11,667 nt of DNA from Larix sibirica (taxonomy: Eukaryota > Streptophyta > Pinopsida > Pinales > Pinaceae). The position numbers were made by a program, and so were the translations under genes. Where the stretch lies: positions 1 to 11,667 of the forward strand of contig NWUY0300025992.1 in NCBI GenBank assembly GCA_004151065.3. Reading direction: 5' to 3'. How positions within the stretch are numbered: position 1 is the stretch's first letter; every line of letters begins with the position of its first letter. Below, in pieces: positions 1-8,911 of the stretch. The notes under the pieces are model-generated. The model made no database searches. It had not been told where the DNA came from and saw only the letters and a program-made list of their open reading frames with translations.

Positions 1-918
1 GAGAATGGGTTCACCCCATCTAGAGCTAAACCCATCCTTATATTGCAAGGATATTGGGCAAAATTGGGCCATTTATTGTCAAATTCCATCCATATCTTAG
101 AATCATCCACAAATCATTGTTTTCCATCGGTGCCCTTATTATTGGCATTCCATTGCATAAGCTCGATGATGTCTTGAAATATGTACATTCGAAGCAACCG
201 TGGGGATTAGTGGAAAGTAGCAAAGAACCTTTCTAGGAGATGAATTTGATTTCAACCCTGGTTTATACCTCCCTTCTTTACATTTCGTACATTCAGTCTC
301 ACTTGCAAGATTTTTGCAAAAAAATACACAACCATTCACATGTTTTCATACCTTAAGCCTAGCTTATTGATTTGCACTTTACATGCTCTTCATTTTGTTA
401 GCAATGTGGATTTAGTTGGTAACAACTAATGTAAAAATTCCAATAACTCATCAACACTCTCATTTGTCCAACCATGCACCGTTTGCAAGTTAAGAAGTAG
501 AAGGATTGTTGTCAAATGACTTAACTCGCTTCATACACATGTTTTGAAGCATCCTCCATCAACTTCTGCCAATCATCTTTGAAACCCTCATTCAACATTC
601 TATCAACTCCATTCCCTTCATCAAAGGCGTCTACCTCTCCATATGTGTTTGTTGCTTCTTTGTCTATGTTTGGTGCCTCTACATCTCTCATGCTATGCAA
701 TTGTATCCTATCTAGAAATAATTTTGAGCGAAAGGGCTTATACTGGTATGACCAAATTTGAGCATATGATCATAAATCGCTTGTATTTTTCTCATCTTCC
801 CACCACAACAATCATTACACGAGCATGCATATTTAATCAAGCTCTTCTCATTGGCTATTCTCTCATCATATGCATGTAATTCAGCGGTTTTCAAAATTGG
901 GTGTTGACTCATCTTCAA
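1..918 (-). pseudogene. CACTA (En/Spm) TNP2-like transposase, decayed and truncated at the left window edge
   Basis: TNP2-type proteins are the transposases of plant CACTA DNA transposons; this copy cannot encode a working one. On the minus strand, reading from 918 down, a transposase-associated-type domain appears first, with a KYACSCNDCC cysteine cluster and then IYDHMLKFGH. After a frameshift near 712-720 an acidic segment follows (about 720-525). Next comes GWTNESVDELLEFLH (about 475-430), a stop (426-428), LLPTKSTLL, a second stop, and NKLGLRYEN. After another frameshift the segment at 339-139 carries NGCVFFCKN, TECTKCKEGRY and PRKVLCYFPLIP, the hallmark block of TNP2. A last frame ends at the edge with GLALDGVNPF (about 34-5). 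Order and spacing fit the family from the N-terminus to roughly the start of the catalytic part; the rest lies left of the window. No terminal inverted repeat was identified. Family assignment is by motif recognition from memory and is fairly secure. Confidence 0.85.
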
Positions 919-3662
919 TTTTTTGCATTAAAAAATGAAACCGGTATGTTAACTCTTACTTTCAACTATTTTCATCTATCTCAGCTTGAATTGAAATGCA
1001 TCAAAACCAATTCCTATAGAAAAAAGGGATTCTTAAGACTTAATTTTTCCAATTTCGATTGAAAAAGGTTTCAAGTCGAAAATTAATATAATATGTTTTT
1101 TCCAACTTAGAAGGGAGATTGTAAAATTGCAAGTCTGTCTTTCTAGATCATGGTTCCAAAGTCAAATTAAGAACAATGTGTTAGTTATAGTTATGGATCA
1201 TAGTTGTCATCACAAATATGTAATGTTGAGTAAGCCTTAAGGCTTAAGCTGAGGTGTCAAACCAAGACATAAGTGCCAAGGCATGTGAGAAGGTCACATA
1301 GCGAATTCTCGCAAGGAAGAAGGGTCACAAATAAATCTGCCATTGAAGCAGTGTTGAAATCTACATTTGAAGATTGCATAAAGACTATTCATTTGTGATC
1401 AATAGACACCATATAGAAGGTTTGAAGAGTGGGGTAATGGTTTCTTGCTGGATTTAAAGCCTCACCAACGATTTATCCACACCGAGGTACTGGAAAATAA
1501 TTTATTCCCATCAAGATGAATTGAATATCTAGAGACAATGAGACAATGATGAGAATGTGGTCATATAGGTGCATGGCCAAAGGCACTAAGGATGAAAACT
1601 TGTTGGTGTGTGTATGGTATCTTTTCTCTAGGGCCACCTAGTATGTTGGGTTGAAGTGCCATGAAATGTTGCCCACTTTTTGTTGTTGTAAACTTATATT
1701 TCGAAGTATTCCTAAGGCTAAATTTCATAGGAACTAGATCTAGCAAACCTCCTAATGAGGTGAAATTTCTGCTTTTCATTAAAATTCAAGAAACATATAA
1801 ATTTCTATAGGAGGACCACACCCAAAAAAATCTCATGTTTATATGTGAATGTTTGTACTCTTATCCTATCAACTAGAAATTTATTACGCTCTTTCCAAAA
1901 GGTACTAGAGATCAATGCAGGAAGGTAAGAATAAATTGTGGCTGAAGGTAATTTTGAAGTTGAGAGGTCCTTTGAAAACATGAATATTCTCATTGTTGGT
2001 ACTATAAAAAATTCTCTTACTTAAGAAGAGGACATGCCAAGGTGTGTGTTCTTATAAAAATAATGGGTCAATAAATAATTTATTAGTGCATTGTCAAATT
2101 ACAAACAAATTGTGGGTAGAGGATTTTAAAATAGCATAAGGTAAAAGGAGGTAGGATGGTGAGTTCATTTATGATTATTTTAAAAACATGTGCATGGATA
2201 AAATAGTAACATACCGCATGACACTTCCTTGAAAAGTAGGATGGAATCTTTGGTTAGCGAGGAATTAACTGACATTTCAATGAAAATAAGTATTACCAAT
2301 TTAGGTAAGTTATCAAAAAAAATACGCATACTCAAAAATATGGAACCTATGAAGAAAAAGTCGATATGTTTTCCTTAAAACTTAGAGATACTTTGAAGTA
2401 GTAAGCAATGGCTCCCCAAGGATTTGTGGCTCTAGTGGGATTCTATTCTTGTGTGTAAAGCATCACATTTCCTTTAAAGGAGCATTTAGACTAGGCTCAA
2501 ATAATAGAGCTAGGAATGGTGTGGAGATATAAAAGGAGCCACGGTTCCATAAAGAAGACAATAGAGGATTTATTTAAAATCCTGTAGATATTGCATTTGG
2601 TCACAAGAATACAAGGTTCTTGTAAAAATTGGTTCAGACCAATTGGAGAGTGCCAGAGTGTAAAAAATATGAATGAAGATAAAATGCAGGTCTATATGAA
2701 AGCCCGCATCATATTATTATGATCTTGTTGTGGTTTTCATACCTTTCTATGAATTGATAAAGGCAATCGACCTAAAAAATTTGAAGAATATGTTCAAGCA
2801 GCTATCTAGCTAGCCAGAGAAGAAAGAAGGCACCCAACGAGGAATGGTATGTATACCTGTCGTCGATGTAGATGCAATTGTAAAAAAAATTATTTGTGGT
2901 AAACAATACCAAGTAAAGTATAAATGAAAACTAAGAACCTCATCAAATAAAAGCTGCAAATCTAGCAAAATCTAATTAGAATCCTTTTACACTGCAAATA
3001 TCCAATAATTCACTTACCTTCCTCTCCATCATTAAGCTTTCAGTTCTAATGGCTAATAGGTCAAATCAAAAGCAGGGTGTGGTAGCTAATCATTAGTATT
3101 TTCGGTCTAGGAAGTAGGTGATAGAAGGAAGGATATTGAGCTGGGCAAAAAACAAACTACTAGTTGTGATCCTAAATTGTTGTGATCTCAAACCAATTGA
3201 GAAAAATTGTTTTACTTTGAATAAGAAATAAATTCAATATTTAGTAAACAACAAACACCTCAAATTGTGCTTGGCCTCGAATACTATGAACCTCCAGGGA
3301 TTGAATCACAAATTAAGTTCACAAATGCTTCATACAACTAAGGGAAGGTACATCCACGATATCATACGAATTAGATAAACTTGATCAAGCCTGATAATTG
3401 CAAGCCTATAGATCTTCCTTAGCTAACAAAAACATCCCATATTAACCCTTCCTATAAAAATGGCTTCTCTTTAATGGACAAAGACAAAATGAATAAAGAA
3501 TGCAACAACTAATCCATACGATTATCTTTATTCGTCAAACTCAATAGACAATTTTAACACAGATTCACATAATTAGATCAACATAGATGAACATAGGTGT
3601 TATTGGGAGATTTAAAGGTGTAGCAGTGTTCTTTGCATTTCCCTAACGACAGTTTTGAACAT
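919..3662. other. Non-coding stretch, no gene recognised
   Basis: Both strands are dense in stops. The longest open stretches (minus strand, 1993-1805 and 1779-1561, 62 and 72 codons) show no recognisable motif and are probably chance. The part next to 918 may be the 5' side of the CACTA element, since the transposase relic begins there. A 16-base palindrome lies at 1231-1246, and a 7-base stem with a 4-base loop (AATTGGT/ACCAATT) at 2627-2644. A short Cys-rich plus-strand reading (MYTCRRCRCNCKK, about 2849-2887) recalls a zinc-binding patch but has no supporting context. No tRNA, rRNA or conserved protein-coding block was seen. Confidence 0.6.
1231..1246. repeat. 16-base perfect palindrome
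   Basis: TAAGCCTTAAGGCTTA equals its own reverse complement over 16 bases, and the match stops at the flanking bases. It could extrude as a small cruciform or be a chance occurrence. No neighbouring element end or gene gives it a role. Confidence 0.6.
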
Positions 3663-3917
3663 TCACAAGAAAGAATCAAGATGCGGGATGCTAACTAAGA
3701 CTAACATGCAAGAAGCTAAATTTTCACATAAAACCAAGAAACCAAGCTGTGATTTTGTAACAGGAGGGGAAGAATGAGATGTTGACTCTAAAGCTGGATA
3801 ATTCATCACCCTCCTCTTCAAGAGCCTCCAGTTTCTCTCCAATGCACTTATATCCATGGCAGCACTGGCAAATAAATACCCAAATTCCAAACCTAAACAT
3901 TTTTTAATGGGCATCAC
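3663..3917 (-). other. Unidentified open frame, possibly a host first exon
   Basis: An 84-codon frame on the minus strand, unrecognised. An internal ATG in a good plant context (GCCATGG, about 3859-3853) would begin MDISALERNWRLLKRRV, an amphipathic-looking basic helix, followed by a Ser/Pro-rich stretch. The DNA just upstream on that strand (about 4060-3960) is locally richer in G+C and CpG than the surrounding sequence, as plant 5' exons and untranslated regions can be. I found no homologous family, no convincing splice donor and no continuation of coding potential further along. Chance is the leading explanation, with a host first exon or gene fragment as the alternative. Confidence 0.15.
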
Positions 3918-4214
3918 AATTTTCTCAACCGACCTAAATGGTGGCCTAATAAATGACCCAAAAACGCCTCTCGAACCCAGTTCAAAACTATTTGCCTCTT
4001 AGAACCATCCAAACCCCCCTCGCTTCCCGGCAAAGGAAAATATTTGGCGCCAACATGCTACTTGGCCTAACAATGAAGTAATCTCCATGAATCCATGACA
4101 ATCCTCCATGAATGGGAACTCAAGCAGAGGTTGGTCGTTAATTATTTTAAGTCGGTGGACATATTAGCGTTTAGGTTCGGAGGGATAATGGAGGTGTTAT
4201 GGTTAAAATTCCAG
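3918..4214. other. Non-coding, nothing recognised
   Basis: A slightly GC-richer stretch (about 3960-4060) is followed by ordinary sequence with local repetition of CCATGAAT-like words around 4086-4115. No open frame, RNA gene or element end could be supported. Confidence 0.5.
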
Positions 4215-4456
4215 TTATAATTATTACTTTACATGTTTCATTATTACATGTTTCGTGTATTGTACATGATATGTTTTATGTTATATCATATTATATCACA
4301 TGTTTTATGTTATAGATTTTGTTTATTTTATATTGTTTTGTGTAATATTATATTTGCGTAATATTATATTATATGTTTTATATATTATAGATTTTGTTTG
4401 TAATATATACAGTATGTTTTGTAATTATATGGTGTAATATATTTATATGTTTTGTG
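4215..4456. repeat. AT-rich low-complexity region with repeated ATGTTTTAT...ATAGATTTTGTTT words
   Basis: About 240 bases composed almost entirely of A and T with scattered G. ATGTTTTATGTTATAGATTT followed by TGTTT (about 4300-4324) recurs in slightly altered form at 4373-4399, and ATGTTTTATGTTATA also occurs at 4270. Such sequence is typical of decayed microsatellite or plant intergenic DNA. It has no coding capacity. Confidence 0.7.
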
Positions 4457-5211
4457 GATTTTTGGATAGAGTGCTCCAAGCAAGCATACCTTGTCATTGA
4501 TATCTACCTCTGGGGATATCTGGATGCAGTTTGATACAACAAATGTTTTCTATCTAGATCAATCCTTAGTCCTTGATTGGTTTGGTATTGACATGTTATA
4601 ATTAAACATATACATAGCCTCCCCGAAGTATGATTTATACTGTACTAGGTCTAACTTGGGTGGTAGAGGTCCCACTTTCTTAATCTTAGGGATACAAAAT
4701 GGCCAGGGATATTGGACATATCAATATGGTCAACATGTTCTTGTATGTATCCACAAACTTATGGGTTAGGATTGAGTTGTGAATTAATGAGTCCATTTTT
4801 AGTACACATAGCGATAATGTATATATCACTCCCATCTATGATTTCTTATAATGTTGATATGAGGGAATTAAGGGAAACATGGAGTCACTACTAGTGGCGC
4901 CTGAAAGGATCAGACTAGAGGCTAGATGCATTATCATCAATTTGGTGTCTCGTCGGGACGTTGTGATCACTAGCCCTAAATTGATCTATATATATTAAGA
5001 CCCCTTTGTTTAAAGTTGGATGATACAAGTCCTCTTGGTACGTATAAAAAGTGGGTGTTATTTTTATACATGTGCCTAACTAGTGGGCATCTAGCTAGTA
5101 CTCCAGTAACCTCTTCTATATATTGACCTCGCGTTAATTAATAATCCCTTTAAATTATCACAATCTCGTATTCTAATTAATTCCCTTTCTTGTGAGTTAT
5201 TTTGATGGAAT
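4457..5211. other. Non-coding stretch upstream of the viral element; host flank or viral intergenic region
   Basis: No gene is seen; a 60-codon open stretch at 4712-4894 has no recognisable content. In plant pararetroviruses the pregenomic-RNA promoter lies upstream of the tRNA primer-binding site, so part of this stretch could be viral, but there is no motif that fixes the left boundary. CACTA-C-TAGTG at 4886-4896 is a small inverted repeat resembling abutted CACTA termini, without further support. Confidence 0.4.
5043..5123 (+). promoter_or_regulatory. Candidate TATA boxes of the viral transcript
   Basis: TATAAAAA (5043-5050) and TATATAT (5117-5123, in CTTCTATATATTGACC) lie about 290 and 220 bases upstream of the primer-binding site. 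A pregenomic RNA begun about 30 bases beyond either would have a leader of roughly 470-550 bases before the movement-protein start, a length normal for the family. The stretch is AT-rich, so TATA-like words are expected by chance, and no enhancer motif was identified. This is inference from position. Confidence 0.25.
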
Positions 5212-5284
5212 CTGACAATGGAAATTAATTGCAATTTTGACAATGAANCTGACAACAATGGAAAATTGCAATTTTGACAATGAA
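5212..5284. repeat. Two 36-base direct repeats separated by an undetermined base
   Basis: Unit one is 5212-5247 and unit two 5249-5284. Both begin CTGACAA and end TTGCAATTTTGACAATGAA, with small compensating insertions in the middle. The single n at 5248 falls exactly between them, so the repeat may have disturbed base calling. The pair ends 56 bases before the primer-binding site. Confidence 0.8.
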
Positions 5285-5340
5285 TTTGTACAATTTACTA
5301 AATTTTAACACTGTAGATGGATTCAGAGACCCCCTCTAAA

Positions 5341-5351
5341 GTATCAGAGCC
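5341..5351 (+). promoter_or_regulatory. tRNA-iMet primer-binding site of the pararetrovirus (partial match)
   Basis: GTATCAGAGCC matches 11 consecutive bases of the complement of the plant initiator-Met tRNA 3' end (TGGTATCAGAGCC). The two outermost bases are AA here instead of TG. All plant pararetroviruses prime minus-strand DNA synthesis from this tRNA, and the site conventionally marks base 1 of the genome. It sits 270 bases before the movement-protein ATG, the expected side and a plausible distance. AGAGC/GCTCT around it can also form a short hairpin (5346-5359). Some LTR retrotransposons use the same tRNA, but the movement protein downstream decides for a pararetrovirus. Confidence 0.7.
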
Positions 5352-5620
5352 TACGCTCTAATTCTTTCGATCGCTCATCTATTCCTCTCTGCATTGATCT
5401 GTGTGCTTATTTCCCTTTTGAGGCGGAAGGATATTGTGGGATTAAAATTCCGGTTCTCGTTGGGATTGGCGGAAGATAGTTCGTGTAAGGCGCAAACTAA
5501 GTCCCGTTGAAGGCGCAGTTAGCCGTGTTGGGAAACAACGCAACGTGCTTATTTTGAGGCCATGACTCTTCGAAATTTCCAGGTTTCAGCTTTTCAATCC
5601 TCTTATCTTTCATTTACGAA
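5352..5620 (+). other. Viral leader with a short overlapping upstream frame
   Basis: This lies between the primer-binding site and the movement-protein start. An ATG at 5562 (G at -3) opens a 42-codon frame, 5562-5690, that overlaps the movement-protein start in another register. Its product resembles nothing known. Leaders of plant pararetroviruses usually hold short upstream frames that modulate ribosome access, so a similar role is possible. An in-frame TGA at 5555-5557 closes the movement-protein frame upstream. Confidence 0.45.
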
Positions 5621-6397
5621 ATGGATTCTTCCAACAACAGCAGTTTCTACTTCTCTGAATGTGGTTCATCCTATAGAGAAAAACATTTAAAAAGATGGTC
5701 TTGGTTGAACAAAGACTTGAACAAAACCAGTTCTGATTCCTTATATGATACCTGTGTCGTGTCGCAAGAATATGATCCACAACCTAACTGGTATTTGTCT
5801 GAAATTGATGTCAATAAGATTTATGAACTTCCTATGTTTAAATTTTGTGCAGCTCAGTTATTTCGGTTCACTTCCATCAATATTCCAATCACAGTTGGCC
5901 AATCTGTTTATCAAGTTCCTCTTATCAAACAAGCAGATATTGAATGGGGGTTAGAAAACGATTACAAATATATCCATATTGGTTTGATACAGTTTGGCAT
6001 TAATCCTCTTATTCGATCCGTACTTAATATTTCCTGCTTAACTTGTGTCCTTTATTCTCGACTGAATAATTTTGAAGATGCATTATTAGGTGGCTTTCAA
6101 AGTCCTTTAAAAAATGGTCCAGCTTGGTCATCTCTGGTCCCCAGATACCAAGTTTCACTCATTGATCCTTACATCAATGAGTTCCTGCAAGCCTATATAC
6201 AATTCAATGGCTTTGACGTTGCTCCACAATCCCATATTGCTCAATTACATTCTACTATTTGTATTCAGTTTGTCTCCACAACCATGCCAACAATCAATCC
6301 TAAGCTGACAAAACGCGCACTTCAGGAGGGAGTAGTAGTGGGCCCTGGTAATACCACATCTTTACAACTCAGCTTTTCCCAAGTCACATTACCTTAA
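5621..6397 (+). CDS. Caulimovirid movement protein (30K superfamily), uninterrupted
   Basis: Movement proteins of this superfamily enlarge plasmodesmata so that virus can pass between plant cells. The 258-residue frame has no internal stop. Residues 1-65 are polar and Ser/Asn-rich. The 30K core runs from about 70 to 220: VPLIKQADIEWG (99-110), YIHIGLIQFGINPL (117-130), LNNFEDALLGGFQ (148-160), and VSLIDPYINEFLQ (178-190), which contains the near-invariant Asp 182, followed by YIQFNGF. The start at 5621 has a strong plant context (G at -3, G at +4) and is the first ATG after the in-frame TGA at 5555. The frame ends in two adjacent TAA codons (6395-6400), yet the same register stays open for 113 more codons. 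In petuvirus-like relatives this domain is the N-terminus of one long polyprotein, so the stops may be either a true end or early decay. Whether it is expressed is unknown. Confidence 0.9.
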   Translation: MDSSNNSSFYFSECGSSYREKHLKRWSWLNKDLNKTSSDSLYDTCVVSQEYDPQPNWYLSEIDVNKIYELPMFKFCAAQLFRFTSINIPITVGQSVYQVPLIKQADIEWGLENDYKYIHIGLIQFGINPLIRSVLNISCLTCVLYSRLNNFEDALLGGFQSPLKNGPAWSSLVPRYQVSLIDPYINEFLQAYIQFNGFDVAPQSHIAQLHSTICIQFVSTTMPTINPKLTKRALQEGVVVGPGNTTSLQLSFSQVTLP

Positions 6398-6400
6398 TAA

Positions 6401-6742
6401 TGGAACAACACTTGCCATCCATTATCACAAAAATATCCTGAACTACAATCTTCTGGTTCCAAACAGCTTAGAATAGTCCAGTCTACTGATGGCAGTACCA
6501 GTCTCCATTTTGGTCCTTCTCCGTCATTTAGAACATCTACTTCTTCTCCTTCTGTTCTTGGTAGATCCATGTCTCAGCCTGCGAGTCTACCAAGAATAAT
6601 CTCGCCATGTATAGAAGTTCAATCATATAATCCACATATGTATCGGCATCTCAGTAGACATAGTCTGCAACCATCTCATTCATGCAAATTTGTTAAAGAG
6701 AAAAATATTCCCCAGAAAAAAGAAAAAAAAAAAACATTTTAG
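6401..6742 (+). pseudogene. Polyprotein spacer between movement and coat regions, same frame
   Basis: After the double TAA the movement-protein register continues without a stop to a TAG at 6740-6742. The reading is Ser/Pro-rich (about 6490-6600), then has a His/Arg/Ser-rich patch (RHLSRHSLQPSHS), then a Lys-rich end encoded by A6-G-A12 (6716-6734). No catalytic domain is visible; it resembles a disordered linker. An in-frame ATG at 6569 could start a separate second gene. The A12 run is a natural slippage site, but the frame agrees on both sides, so no net shift has occurred. Confidence 0.6.
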
Positions 6743-8906
6743 TCGATAGATGAGTCTGCATCTAGTCAATCATTGAAACCAGTCCACAATGGTCAACACT
6801 CAAACTTCCTTGAGTGTTCTTCTCTCTTTAAAGACATTAAAAGCTTTTCATTTCTAAGAGAAAAATTAGGACAATTAGTTCGATTGTCTGAAAGAAGACT
6901 TGACACAGGCAACTCAACTCCTACTTTCAAAGAAGGTAGTTTACAAGCAGATTTGCAATTTGTTAAGCTCAAAAATCATGTCGATCCCGAACCAGCAGAA
7001 ACAATCAAGTTACAAAAGTATGCAAACTTTCAATCTGTTTGCATTGCTCAGAATCTCGATGATGTTGCTCGAGATGTCTTGGAGCTGAAAGAGCATCAAC
7101 AAACATTGCATGCTTCGATTGACCATTTGAATTATGCTCATACCGAAAAATACAATAAGATGACTGAAATAGAATCCAAACTAGATATCATAGCCAGATC
7201 TAGCAACAATTTACAGTCTGCTATTCCTCAACGTCCTTCTCCTCCAAGATACAGTCAAGTAGATAAGGAAGGCTATAAATTTCAATATCATCCTGAAAGT
7301 TCTAGTTCTCAAATGTACTTGAAACAATTTATTTCTCATCAGTTACAAAGGATTCAACAAGGTGTTGGATTAGCCAGAGAAAAATTTGAGCTAATGAAAC
7401 AGAGAACTATCAAACTAGAAGTACAAGAGATAAAAATGGCATCCTCACATATTTCTTTTGATTCTGATATGGGAGAATCTTCTGCTCCTCCTAACCCAGG
7501 AAAAAGAAATAGAGTTGAATCAATCTTCTTCCAAAATCAAGCTCGTAAAACCAGAGGACAAGATGTCATTCATGACAAGCATAAGAGTCCATTCATTAGA
7601 TGGATGAACGAATTGAAAAATGTTGACATTAAGATTAATTCCAAAGATCTCTCCAAAGGCTTTGGAAATAGTTTGATCATTAATTTAGATTGCTTGTTAC
7701 ATGATGAAGTTCTGAATTTATTTCAGAAAATAAATGCCTGGGCACTACAGAAGAAAGCCGAAACCAAGTCTACATGGAAAGATGTAACTACTCAGCTAAT
7801 TTTGGCTTTCACGAGAATTGTTAAGCTTTGGTGGGAAAAGATTTCAGCAACAGAAAAGGAACATATTCTTGAGGATGCAGATCCTCTAGAAACATTGTTT
7901 CAAGTAGTTTCCCATGAATTCCTCGAATCAAAGACCTCCAGATGCTTCACACCATGCCCAAATGTTTATGTCACAAAATTTGTGCAAAATTGATCTGTTG
8001 CAAGAATATTTCTGCACAATGCAGTCCATGCTCTACAAAATCATTGACCATCAAAACATCGCCTATTTATGACATTATCTTGCATCATTTCCTGGCAAGA
8101 TTCTAGAACTTGTCACTAGATACCTCAGTGATCATCATGTTAACGTTGAAGATCTCTCTTTAGCATTCATTCACCAACATGTTCTTACTTCTCTCCAGAA
8201 AGAATGTGTCTCCATGAAGACCTAGAAGAATTTGAAGAAACAGGTATTCCTCTCCTCTTCAGCCTGTCAAAAGTTCAGAGCGACTGCTAATTATGGATGT
8301 TTTAAGCCTAAACCTCCCAAGGCTTCTTCCTCTTCTTGTTAGTGTTCCACTCGGAAGCATGGTGGATCCCTCTCACATTCTTCCAAATTGTCTAAATCCC
8401 TTCCAAGGAAATATTCCAAATTCTCCTTCAAAAATAAGCAGCAACCCAATAGATTTGTTTTCAAGAAAAGGCCTAAACCTTTGACGAAATCCTCTTGTTA
8501 TGCTTGTGGTAAGACAAGACACTGGTAAAACAATTGTCCAGAAAAGAAAAGAAAGCTACAACACAAACTTTGTGAGTTGTTCAGTACAGAGTATGATCCC
8601 TCTGAATGGGATCTAGTTCAATCTCTAGAATCAGAATATGAAGGATTCTTGATTCATGACTCTGAAGCTGAATATGATTCAGACACAGAACCTGAATTAG
8701 AATTCAGAAAATTGACAATTGATTCAGATGACAGTTCTAATGGTGAGCATACTTTTATCAATAACTGTTTAGTATTAGAATGTTTCATGTTTTCATTCCC
8801 ATCTATCATACAACAAATTGAAGAACTGGAGGAAAGAAAGGCCAACCATTCTCCTAGTCTAGTTATCATTAGAAGAAGAATACAAGAGAAAATAGATGGC
8901 TTATAA
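6743..8906 (+). pseudogene. Coat protein, zinc knuckle and acidic tail of the viral polyprotein, copy A (broken)
   Basis: The movement-protein register continues from 6743, with no ATG at the head, so this is a polyprotein piece rather than a stand-alone gene. It reads open to a 7-base insertion at about 7933-7939. In order: a probable coiled coil (about 7045-7205, Leu/Ile heptads such as LDDVARDVLELKEH), a second helical segment (about 7310-7430), a basic patch (KRNR...QARKTRG, about 7502-7560) that could serve nuclear entry or RNA binding, and the coat/Gag-like core (LNLFQKINAWALQKK, TRIVKLWWEKI, about 7670-7930). After the insertion the reading resumes in another register to 8906, with TGA 8070, TAG 8223, TAG 8340 and TAA 8526. 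This part holds a Lys/Arg-rich tail, a CCHC knuckle (8496-8537) and an Asp/Glu-rich segment (about 8580-8740). It ends at a TAA (8904-8906) made by loss of one base relative to copy B, beside the rearrangement junction. Confidence 0.8.
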
Positions 8907-8911
8907 AAAAA
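7484..8911 (+). repeat. Direct repeat, copy A of a 1.4 kb viral segment
   Basis: 1428 bases that recur at 8940-10361. Homology starts at GCTCCTCCTAACC and ends in a run of seven A. It covers the basic patch, coat core, zinc knuckle and acidic tail. In a hand-compared stretch of about 255 bases (from 7677) I count about 15 substitutions against copy B. The 6-base length difference is fully explained by four indels: seven extra bases here at 7933-7939, one fewer A near 7615-7620, one more T near 8067, and one base missing near 8904. Confidence 0.92.
8496..8537 (+). other. CCHC zinc knuckle, copy A, interrupted by a stop
   Basis: Pattern C-x2-C-x4-H-x4-C, reading CYACGKTRHW, a stop (TAA 8526-8528), then NNCP. 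All four metal ligands (Cys 8496, Cys 8505, His 8520, Cys 8535) are still encoded. The usual Gly before His is Arg. Caulimovirid coat proteins carry this knuckle near the C-terminus, where it binds the pregenomic RNA. Confidence 0.85.

Noticed and set aside
579-879. Plus-strand open frames of 60 and 78 codons.
   Set aside because: They lie opposite the CACTA transposase relic, which gives recognisable domains on the minus strand.
4886-4896. CACTA-C-TAGTG as abutted CACTA transposon ends.
   Set aside because: Only five bases per arm, no sub-terminal repeats and no target duplication. It is too short to separate from chance.
5338-5360. The primer-binding site could belong to a copia or gypsy LTR retrotransposon.
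   Set aside because: No long terminal repeat ends beside it, and the first gene downstream is a 30K movement protein followed by coat, protease and RT without an integrase in the visible part, which fits a pararetrovirus.
6716-6742. A6-G-A12 run before TAG as a programmed slippage site.
   Set aside because: The same register is used before and after it, so no shift is needed to read the polyprotein. It encodes a plain Lys-rich linker.
8080-8100. The bases around CATCATTTCCTGGCAAG look like one frameshift shared by both copies (also at 9530-9547).
   Set aside because: In copy A the register is the same before and after this point; only copy B shifts, because it lacks one T near 9516. The lesion is private to copy B, so it neither dates the duplication nor suggests programmed frameshifting.
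8293-8484. A 63-codon plus-strand open frame.
   Set aside because: It is an out-of-register shadow of the Lys-rich coat tail in copy A; the viral reading is in the frame that leads into the zinc knuckle.
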